NCBI GenBank assembly: GCA_947457525.1
Contig: CANGXE010000034.1
Location: 1-10,418, forward strand
From: Bacteroidota bacterium
Lineage (GTDB): Bacteria > Bacteroidota > Bacteroidia > Chitinophagales > LD1
Reading direction: 5' to 3'
Length of the DNA stretch: 10,418 nt
Shown: positions 1 through 6,484 of the stretch, piece after piece
How positions within the stretch are numbered: the first letter of the stretch is position 1
Layout of the letters: the number at the start of each line of letters is the position of its first letter
Program-made: the position numbers and the translations under genes
The notes under the pieces: generated by a model
What the model was told of the DNA's origin: nothing
The model's database searches: none
What the model saw: only the letters and a program-made list of their open reading frames with translations

Positions 1-1469
1 AATATGTGATTGAAGACGTGTTTGGTAACACAGAGACAGGAACAGTTTACATAGATGTAATCTGTTGTCCACGTCCGGTTGCAGTTGATGATATCGTTAC
101 CGTGGTGCCGGAAGTTCCGTTCACTACTAATGTATCGACTAACGATACCACAAATAATGAAGCAGTTACTTTAACCGTGCTTACTGATGTAAGCAATGGT
201 ACTGCTACATTGATTAATGGAGTCTTTACTTATGTTTCTGATGCAGGGTACTGTGGATTTGATACATTGGTTTATGAATTAGAAACTCGTTGTGGATTTG
301 ATACAGCAATGGTGATTATCAACGTAAACTGTAATACACCTCCTACAGCTAATAATGACTTAGTAACATTATGTGCTAATGAGTTTGTGGTGGTGCCGGT
401 TCTTGCTAATGATATTGACTCTAATGGTAATGCAATGATAGTAACCGGATTTGGCACTCCATTCCCATCAGGTTTGGGTACAGTGACCGGCTTTACTAAC
501 AACGAAATTACGTTCACTTCATCTGGAGTGTTTGGTCAAGTAAGCGTTCCTTATTACATCTGCGATAACGGTATACCGAGCTTCTGTGACACTGCATTTA
601 TCTTGATTAATGTAGTGAATTGTACAGACCCTATTGTTCCTCCGATTTATGATACTACCTTAATTGGAACACCGATTACAGTGTGTTTAACTTCTGGTGT
701 TGATGTAATAACCGTTACTCCTTGGTCAATTGATAGTTTATGTCCTCCACAAAACGGAACAGTAACTATTGATAGTGACTCTTGCTTCACTTACACCCCG
801 GATGCAGGCTTCATTGGAACGGATACATTCTGTATCGTTGTATGTGATACATTGAATAACTGTACTACAACCGATGTTTACATCACAGTTCTTGATACGC
901 TAGTTATAGCTGTAAACGAGCCATGTGACTTAGATAGCACAGTGATTAATACTCCAATTACTGTTGATGTATTAGCCAACGACATTTTACCTCTAGGGGC
1001 AAATGTTACGGTATCAGTTATTGGTTCCGTGAACAATGCAACAGTTGTAGTTAATGCTGATAATACGGTAACTGTAACTCCGGCTACGGATTTTGAAGGC
1101 AATGTAAACTTTGATTACATCGTCTGCGGAAATGTTGGAACCTTCCAGTTCTGTGATACAGCTAGCGTTTGTGTGACAGTAGTGGATACAACAGTTGAAT
1201 GTTACATACCAAATGGTTTCTCTCCAAACGGTGATGGTGTAAACGATGTATTTGAAATACCATGTAACACCAATTATCCAGAAGCCAAGTTGAGAATATT
1301 CAACCGTTGGGGTGTTGAAGTATGGAGAAGCGATGGTCCTTATCAAAACAATTGGACTGGTGTAAACTTTGACAATACTAAATTACCTGATGGTACTTAC
1401 TACATTATCTACGAATACAATGATGGGGTGAAGAAACCAGAAGCCAAATTTGTTGTGATACAACGATAA
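1..1469 (+). CDS. Partial T9SS type B surface adhesin with cadherin/Ig-like repeats (5' end outside window)
   Basis: The reading frame is open to the left edge (codon at 3-5 is Tyr), so the GTG at 6 is not a real start and only the C-terminal ~488 residues are seen. Numbering residues from that GTG, about four beta-sandwich repeats of 85-95 residues follow (roughly 24-109, 113-206, 211-296, 305-394). They carry motifs such as VLANDI and F-x-Y/V-x-x-C, typical of bacterial cadherin-like/Ig-like modules. Residues 398-487 are a CHU_C/gliding type B sorting domain, with PNGFSPNGDGVNDVF, the IFNRWG motif and a terminal VVIQR. The role is inferred: a large cell-surface or gliding/attachment protein exported through the T9SS. 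It is Cys-rich (about 21 Cys in 487 residues), suggesting disulfide-stabilised repeats. The next gene is a PorP/SprF homologue, the usual partner for type B cargo. The family call is secure; the ligand is unknown. Confidence 0.9.
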   Translation, partial: YVIEDVFGNTETGTVYIDVICCPRPVAVDDIVTVVPEVPFTTNVSTNDTTNNEAVTLTVLTDVSNGTATLINGVFTYVSDAGYCGFDTLVYELETRCGFDTAMVIINVNCNTPPTANNDLVTLCANEFVVVPVLANDIDSNGNAMIVTGFGTPFPSGLGTVTGFTNNEITFTSSGVFGQVSVPYYICDNGIPSFCDTAFILINVVNCTDPIVPPIYDTTLIGTPITVCLTSGVDVITVTPWSIDSLCPPQNGTVTIDSDSCFTYTPDAGFIGTDTFCIVVCDTLNNCTTTDVYITVLDTLVIAVNEPCDLDSTVINTPITVDVLANDILPLGANVTVSVIGSVNNATVVVNADNTVTVTPATDFEGNVNFDYIVCGNVGTFQFCDTASVCVTVVDTTVECYIPNGFSPNGDGVNDVFEIPCNTNYPEAKLRIFNRWGVEVWRSDGPYQNNWTGVNFDNTKLPDGTYYIIYEYNDGVKKPEAKFVVIQR

Positions 1470-1476
1470 TCAATAC

Positions 1477-1515
1477 CCCCGGGCTTAGCCACGAAGGTTT
1501 AGCCCGGGGTTTTAT
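1477..1515 (+). terminator. GC-rich hairpin between adhesin and porP/sprF-like gene
   Basis: Arms 1477-1490 and 1496-1509 pair over 14 positions with one T-T mismatch and one G-T wobble, around a 5-base loop (ACGAA). TTTTAT follows at once. It begins 7 bases after the adhesin stop codon. This is an intrinsic-terminator shape, but the T-run is short (four T), so partial read-through into the downstream gene is plausible. The arms are much more GC-rich than the surrounding DNA. Confidence 0.75.
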
Positions 1516-1551
1516 AAAAACGTAACATTGAAATAATCATAAGCACAAGAA

Positions 1552-2535
1552 ATGATGAGTATGAAAAAAATAATTTTAACCCTTATAATTGCTTTTACAG
1601 CGTTGTGCCAATTACATGCCCAACAAGATCCATTTTATAGCATGTACATGTTTAACGGTTTGTTTTTGAACCCAGCATATGCCGGAAGTTCAGAAGTGGT
1701 TAGTGTGATGGGAATATACCGCCATCAGTGGGCCGGATTAGATGGAGCACCAAGAACTGCAAACATCAGCGTACACTCACCTTTTAGGAGAGATCAGTAT
1801 GCTATGGGATTGGTGATGTCGAATGATAGACTTGGCTTGTCCAATACTTTTACTGTAACACCTTCATTTTCTTATCGATTAAGATTACCTGGCGCAAATC
1901 GTTTATGTTTTGGTGTACAAGCTTCATTTGCTTATTTCTATCAAAACAATCGAATTGCTGATCTTCCTACAACACTAGTGGACAATACCTTCCAAATTAA
2001 TCAAAATCTTTTTGTTCCAAACTTCGGTTTTGGTATTTATGCTTATGGTAAGCGTTATTATGTTGGAGTTTCTGTGCCTCACTTATTGCCTGCTCAGTTA
2101 AGAGACAAAACAGGGATAGTTGGCTACAATGCAAATATTTCTCGCGTTTACAATCATTACTTATTTACAGCAGGTTATGTGTTTGGTAAAGATGCTTCTA
2201 TTGTAAAAGTCCGTCCTTCTATCTTGATGAAATATCAAAAAGGGTTACCTAAAAATATTCCTCAGTTCGATGCAAGTTTAGCTTTATTATTCCTAGAGCG
2301 TTTGTGGATTGGTGCGACTTACAGAACAGGTGGAGATAAAGAATACTTAGGGCAAGCAGCAATTGTATTTGCTCAATTTAAAGTAACTCCTCAGTTGCAA
2401 ATTGGATATGCTTATGATGCTGAAATTTCTGCTTTGAGAAGGTATAACAGCGGTTCGCATGAGATTATGATTGGGTATGATTTTTGGTTTGATAAAAAGC
2501 GTTTTGTTACGCCACGTTTCATTAAATATTTCTAA
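1552..2535 (+). CDS. PorP/SprF family type IX secretion outer-membrane protein
   Basis: This 327-residue outer-membrane beta-barrel belongs to the PorP/SprF family. In Flavobacterium johnsoniae, SprF is needed for secretion of the type B cargo SprB. A signal peptide ends at about residue 23 (LHA before QQDPFYSMYMFN). The mature start QQDPFYSMYMFNGLFLNPAYAGS is the family hallmark (QxDPxYSxYMFNxLxxNPAYAGS). The rest alternates aromatic/hydrophobic strands and ends FVTPRFIKYF, like the usual PRYF-type terminus. Three possible starts lie close together (1552, 1555, 1561). The third gives the more typical MKK signal-peptide start and a 324-residue protein, and no Shine-Dalgarno sequence decides between them. 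The gene lies 82 bp after a type B adhesin and 45 bp before the OmpA-family gene, so its likely job is export or surface anchoring of that adhesin. The specific partner is inferred. Confidence 0.93.
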   Translation: MMSMKKIILTLIIAFTALCQLHAQQDPFYSMYMFNGLFLNPAYAGSSEVVSVMGIYRHQWAGLDGAPRTANISVHSPFRRDQYAMGLVMSNDRLGLSNTFTVTPSFSYRLRLPGANRLCFGVQASFAYFYQNNRIADLPTTLVDNTFQINQNLFVPNFGFGIYAYGKRYYVGVSVPHLLPAQLRDKTGIVGYNANISRVYNHYLFTAGYVFGKDASIVKVRPSILMKYQKGLPKNIPQFDASLALLFLERLWIGATYRTGGDKEYLGQAAIVFAQFKVTPQLQIGYAYDAEISALRRYNSGSHEIMIGYDFWFDKKRFVTPRFIKYF

Positions 2536-2580
2536 TCCATAAAACTCGAATAGATTTTAAGACTACATAAAAGATAAATT

Positions 2581-4803
2581 ATGATTTTGAAGAAGCCCCT
2601 GATAACTCTCTTCGCCCTTTTGTTGATTATAATTGGGTATGCAGAAAAACCTATCGTAAGAGTAGGCGATTGGTACTATAAACAATTTGACTATCGCAAG
2701 GCAATTGGCTTTTACGAGCGCGCATTAAAGAAAGACGAGAAGAATTTTTATGTAATGCAAAAAGTTGCAGACAGCTATCGCTTGATAAACAATTGGTCAA
2801 AAGCTGAACCTTTTTACGCAAAATTAGCAGCAAACGAAAACGCCAACGTCATTAATAAACTTTACTATGCTGAAGCGCTCCGCTCTAATCAAAAATATGC
2901 GGAAGCTAAAGTTTACTACAAGCAGTATTCTGATGTGGTTACTACCGATAATAGTGTAAAAGAACGATTAAAAGGTACAGACCAGTTAGAATATTTAGCT
3001 AAAGATAAAGGTTTTTATGCCATTGAAAATTTAGCGAATATCAATTCCTCATATTCTGATTTTGGTGTGGCGATGTACAAAGACACAGGCATCTATTTTT
3101 GCTCGAATAGAATACCGGACGCTTATGTTGTTCGTAAGGATAACTGGACACAAGGTAGTTTTTTACAAGTTTTTCAATCTTATAAGTCTGATACTGTAGG
3201 TAAACTAGATAATCCTGAAATGATGAAAGGTCGTGAACCCAATCGTAAGTTTCACGAGGGTACAATGTCATATAATCAAAAGATGGACGAATTGTACATT
3301 GATCGCAGCAACTACAACGGCAAGCGGGCATTTCCATCAGCTGATAAAACAGTGAAAATTAAAATTTTCAGAATTGTATACTTACCTGATCAAGGTCGTT
3401 GGGGTGATGAGTTAATTGAAGCAGTTCCATTTAATGACAAAGAGTATTCAGTAGCTCATCCTTCTTTAACTAAGGATGGTAAAACACTTTATTTTGCAAG
3501 TGATAAACCGGGTGGTTACGGTGGTGTAGACTTGTATGTCAGCACTCGTGAAATTGGTGGTCAATGGGGAACACCCGTAAATCTTGGCCCTAAGATCAAT
3601 ACCACTGGTGATGAAATGTTCTCATTTATTGCAGAAGACAACACTTTGTACTTTGCTTCTAATGGGCACTTAGGTCTTGGTGGGTTAGATGTATTTTCTG
3701 CAACTAATATCAAGACGGGTAATAAAATGACTACTTGGTCAGATCCGGAGAATTTGGGTTTCCCTATTAATACAAATGCTGACGATTTTGGATACGTAAT
3801 TCATAAAGACAACAAGAAAGGATATTTCTGTTCTAATCGTGATGGTGGCAAAGGAGATGATGACATTTACAGTTTTACCAAAAAAGGTATTATTCTCAAC
3901 GGTATAGTTTATGATGCAGGTACAGGTCTTCCTATCGAAGGTGTTAAAGTGGTGATGAAAGAAGAGGAAACTGAGAAAGGAAATGCAGTTGCAGATAAAG
4001 AAGGGGGATTTAAGTTCGGTGCTACACCGGGGAAAAAGTATAAATTCTTTGCTACTAAGCCAGGTTATTTGCCGGCTGAAGTTACCGCAGATGTTAAAGA
4101 AAAGCCGGAGTTGGTTAAAATACCAATTATAGCTGAAGGTGGTGTCAACTTAGAGGTAACTGTATTAGACAGAAAAACTCGTGATCCATTAGAGAATTCT
4201 AAAGTTAAAGTAACTAATTTAACAACAAACAAAGACGAGTTGTGTACTACAAATCCTGATGGAAAGTGTTTGTTTGTTTTAGAGCCAAACACAAATTATC
4301 GTTTAGAAGCATCTAAAGAAACTGGTGAACCGGATACTAAGTATTTAACTGTAACAGCTACACAATCTACACAAGGCAAAAAAGCTCCGGCTACTTTGTA
4401 TCAGGTGTTAGAATTAGAGAAAGTGAAAAAAGGTGTTGCTATCAAGGTGGAGAATATCTACTATGATTTAGATAAATGGTTTATCCGTCTTGATGCTGCC
4501 AAAGAGTTGGATAAGTTGGTTAAAATCTTAAAAGATAACCCGACTATGGAAATCGAGTTGAGTTCACACACTGACTGTCGAGCTACAGCTAATTATAACA
4601 TGCAGTTATCTAGCAAGCGTGCAGAGAGTGCGGTAAATTACATGGCATCTCAAGGTGTAGAAGGCAGAAGAATGATTGCAGCCGGATATGGCGAAAGTCG
4701 TTTGGTAAATAAGTGTGAATGTGAAGGAACTTTTGTGGTGCCTTGTACGGACGAGCAACATCAAGAAAACAGAAGAACAGAATTCAAAATTTTGAAATTC
4801 TAA
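2581..4803 (+). CDS. PorE-like multidomain OmpA family protein (TPR, beta-propeller, two CRD-like domains, OmpA_C)
   Basis: This 740-residue periplasmic protein is probably tethered to peptidoglycan. Domains in order: signal peptide 1-21 (cleavage near GYA/EKP, no lipobox Cys); TPR-like helices about 28-120; a PD40/WD40-like propeller about 150-435, with repeats such as HPSLTKDGKTLYFASDK and TLYFASNGHLGLGGLDVF; two carboxypeptidase-regulatory-like beta-sandwiches, about 436-515 and 520-612; and an OmpA_C domain about 622-740. The OmpA domain keeps the expected diaminopimelate-binding pair, Asp665 (SHTD) and Arg680 (LSSKRA, 15 residues later), and the NRRTEFKI end. A Cys-rich loop (C712, C714, C722, plus C666) precedes that end. 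The order matches P. gingivalis PorE, a T9SS component that binds peptidoglycan, apart from the second CRD-like unit. It lies 45 bp after the porP/sprF-like gene and is probably co-transcribed. Whether it is core PorE or one of several paralogues cannot be told here. Confidence 0.9.
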   Translation: MILKKPLITLFALLLIIIGYAEKPIVRVGDWYYKQFDYRKAIGFYERALKKDEKNFYVMQKVADSYRLINNWSKAEPFYAKLAANENANVINKLYYAEALRSNQKYAEAKVYYKQYSDVVTTDNSVKERLKGTDQLEYLAKDKGFYAIENLANINSSYSDFGVAMYKDTGIYFCSNRIPDAYVVRKDNWTQGSFLQVFQSYKSDTVGKLDNPEMMKGREPNRKFHEGTMSYNQKMDELYIDRSNYNGKRAFPSADKTVKIKIFRIVYLPDQGRWGDELIEAVPFNDKEYSVAHPSLTKDGKTLYFASDKPGGYGGVDLYVSTREIGGQWGTPVNLGPKINTTGDEMFSFIAEDNTLYFASNGHLGLGGLDVFSATNIKTGNKMTTWSDPENLGFPINTNADDFGYVIHKDNKKGYFCSNRDGGKGDDDIYSFTKKGIILNGIVYDAGTGLPIEGVKVVMKEEETEKGNAVADKEGGFKFGATPGKKYKFFATKPGYLPAEVTADVKEKPELVKIPIIAEGGVNLEVTVLDRKTRDPLENSKVKVTNLTTNKDELCTTNPDGKCLFVLEPNTNYRLEASKETGEPDTKYLTVTATQSTQGKKAPATLYQVLELEKVKKGVAIKVENIYYDLDKWFIRLDAAKELDKLVKILKDNPTMEIELSSHTDCRATANYNMQLSSKRAESAVNYMASQGVEGRRMIAAGYGESRLVNKCECEGTFVVPCTDEQHQENRRTEFKILKF

Positions 4804-4821
4804 TCAGATTACGATTAAAGG

Positions 4822-4859
4822 AAAATAAAAAGGCTGCCGATGGGTAGCCTTTTTATTTT
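4822..4859. terminator. Bidirectional intrinsic terminator between convergent OmpA-family gene and fabI
   Basis: Arms 4822-4838 and 4843-4859 pair over 17 positions with a single G-T wobble (G4836 with T4845) around the loop GATG. The A-rich left flank and T-rich right flank are themselves part of the stem, so each strand ends in a T-run. It lies 18 bases after the OmpA-family stop and 21 bases beyond the fabI stop on the other strand, so it can end both transcripts. Confidence 0.92.
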
Positions 4860-4880
4860 GGAGTAGATTATATGAGATGC

Positions 4881-5696
4881 TTATTGCTCTGCTCCAAATT
4901 TTTCCATTACATATTCACTAACGCCCATGTTAGAGAAACCACCATCGTGATATAAGTTTTGCATAGTGACATACTTCGTTAAGTCGCTAAACAAAGTGAT
5001 GCAATAATTTGCGCAAGCTTCGGAAGGTGCATTGCCCAATGGGCTCATTTTTTCGGCAAAACCCAAAAACGCATCAAAGCCTTTTATGCCGGCTCCGGCA
5101 GTGGTTACTGTTGGTGATTGTGAAACAGAGTTTACTCGTACTTTTTTAGCATTGCCGTAATATAAACCAAAAGAGCGTACTATGCTTTCGAGAGTGGCTT
5201 TGGCATCCGCCATGTCCCCATATCCCGGGAATGCGCGCTGTGCGGCAATATATGTCAATGCCAATATGCTTCCCCATTCATTGATAGCATCTTTTTTGTG
5301 TAAAGTTTGTAAAAGCTTATGAAAAGATATGGCAGAAATATCTAATGTTTTCATTAGCCAATCATAATTGAGGTCGGTGTATGTTTTCCCTTTGCGCACG
5401 TTGGGAGACATGCCTATCGAGTGAAGTATGAAATCAATTTTACCACCAAGGTGAGATACTGATTGATCTACTAACTTTTCGAGGTCTTCAATGAGAGTGG
5501 CATCAGCAGGAATAACGATGGTATTGCATTGCTCGGCCAGTTTATTGATTTCACCCATTCGTAGTGCAACAGGGGCATTAGTTAATGTAAAAATTGCGCC
5601 TTGTTCGTGTGCCTTGAGCGCTACTTGCCACGCAATTGATTTTTCGTCTAGTGCGCCAAAAATGATGCCGCGCTTACCCGCTAATAAATTATTCAT
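4881..5696 (-). CDS. fabI: Enoyl-[acyl-carrier-protein] reductase (NADH), FabI
   Basis: FabI reduces trans-2-enoyl-ACP to acyl-ACP with NAD(P)H, the last step of each fatty-acid elongation cycle, in the cytoplasm. The 271-residue length is typical of the short-chain-dehydrogenase-type FabI. The N-terminal cofactor motif is GALDEKSIAW (about 14-23). Next come the DFILHSIG strand (88-95) and the catalytic region with Tyr149, Tyr159 and Lys166 in the FabI spacing Y-x6-K (PGYGDMADAKA). VRVNSVSQSPTVTTAGAGIKGF (187-207) matches the substrate-loop region in the form I associate with Bacteroidota FabI. The protein is intact. The ATG at 5696 gives a normal N-terminus just before the Rossmann strand. 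It is the last gene of a three-gene minus-strand run, 17 bp after the preceding stop codon with no terminator between, so it is likely transcribed from further upstream. Confidence 0.97.
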   Translation of the reverse strand: MNNLLAGKRGIIFGALDEKSIAWQVALKAHEQGAIFTLTNAPVALRMGEINKLAEQCNTIVIPADATLIEDLEKLVDQSVSHLGGKIDFILHSIGMSPNVRKGKTYTDLNYDWLMKTLDISAISFHKLLQTLHKKDAINEWGSILALTYIAAQRAFPGYGDMADAKATLESIVRSFGLYYGNAKKVRVNSVSQSPTVTTAGAGIKGFDAFLGFAEKMSPLGNAPSEACANYCITLFSDLTKYVTMQNLYHDGGFSNMGVSEYVMEKFGAEQ

Positions 5697-5713
5697 GTAG
5701 TTTTTTTAGTTGG

Positions 5714-6451
5714 TTATTTGATAGCAATTTTTTTCACCACATCGCCCATTTTTGAGCTGATTCGAAGGAAATAAACTCCTTGATTAAGGTGTTGCAAATC
5801 AATATTTGTTTGTTGTAAAAAGCCGGGTTGTTGTTCTTTTTGAAAGATCACCGCGCCTAGCATGTTTGTGATGGTTATCGTTGATGAGGCAAAGTCTGTT
5901 TGTTCCCAATTTGCTGCGATAAGTCCAGTTGATGGATTAGGTGAGATAGTTAAACCGGCAATGTGACTATTCTTCTCCACTTTGCTGACCACCCCTTTGC
6001 AAGCATCTCCATATTCTATTACGTCAAGTATGTAAACCGGAAGAAAGCCAAAGCCTTGTAGGTCATCAAATGTAAATGTACCTGTATTTGTTCTGACATA
6101 TCCGGTATATCCAATTTCATAAGACCCAACTGTGTCTGTAGTGACGCCACTAATGTTAATACACGCCCAACTAAAACCTGTGATGCTGCAGGTGCTAGGA
6201 TTGCAACTATAACTCATGCCGCTTGGGTAGCCAAAAAACGAAGTAACAATAATAGAGTCGATGACTGTTCCGCCAATTTCTGGTGGTGCAAAAAGATTGA
6301 TGATAGCGGAATATGGCTCACCGCGATACACACAGGGTAAACTATCATTTACCGGGGAAAGAAGTTCAAAATTATTACTATCAATAGCACAAGTTTGTGC
6401 ATCGGCAAAAAAGAAAACGGCAGAAAAAAAACTAAGTAGAAACAAACGCAT
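5714..6451 (-). CDS. Small secreted protein with T9SS type A C-terminal sorting domain
   Basis: This 245-residue exported protein has no recognised enzymatic domain. The signal peptide is residues 1-18 (hydrophobic run then FADA before QTC). The central part, about 20-150, is a beta-rich, Cys-containing segment (C21, C40, C83, C88, C97, C151). Its SCNPSTCSITGFSWACINISG stretch resembles the C-x4-C...GC-I-x-I-SG pattern found in Ig-like/PKD-like modules of other Bacteroidota secreted proteins; that comparison is from memory. Residues 166-245 are a type A sorting domain: LTISPNPSTG at the start, a central ITNMLG-like strand, then GVYFLRISS and a basic terminal KKIAIK. The expected path is Sec export, T9SS transport across the outer membrane, CTD cleavage and surface attachment. 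It sits between recN and fabI (33 and 17 bp gaps), probably in one operon, although its role is unrelated to theirs. The function is unknown. Confidence 0.88.
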   Translation of the reverse strand: MRLFLLSFFSAVFFFADAQTCAIDSNNFELLSPVNDSLPCVYRGEPYSAIINLFAPPEIGGTVIDSIIVTSFFGYPSGMSYSCNPSTCSITGFSWACINISGVTTDTVGSYEIGYTGYVRTNTGTFTFDDLQGFGFLPVYILDVIEYGDACKGVVSKVEKNSHIAGLTISPNPSTGLIAANWEQTDFASSTITITNMLGAVIFQKEQQPGFLQQTNIDLQHLNQGVYFLRISSKMGDVVKKIAIK

Positions 6452-6484
6452 GATAGGAAATTGGTTTAATATGAACTGAATATT

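Noticed and set aside
6..8. GTG at 6 as start of the left adhesin
   Set aside because: The frame is open upstream, and the sequence at this point is the middle of a beta-sandwich repeat with no signal peptide.
1014..1346. 110-residue minus-strand reading frame inside the left adhesin
   Set aside because: It is antisense to a clearly coding sorting domain, with no signal peptide or recognisable motif.
1477..1509. GC-rich inverted repeat as a mobile-element end or REP-type element
   Set aside because: There is no transposase, target duplication or second copy in the window; position and T-run fit a terminator better.
2551..2558. TAGATTTT as a possible -7 element before the OmpA-family gene
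   Set aside because: It lacks the final G of TAnnTTTG and has no TTG at proper spacing; the 45-bp gap is better explained by co-transcription with the PorP/SprF gene.
3041..3337. 98-residue minus-strand frame with many Cys inside the OmpA-family gene
   Set aside because: It is antisense to the well-conserved beta-propeller, with no plausible start context or family motif.
5491..5700. Plus-strand frame opposite the 5' end of fabI
   Set aside because: It is antisense to the FabI Rossmann region and shows no independent coding signal.
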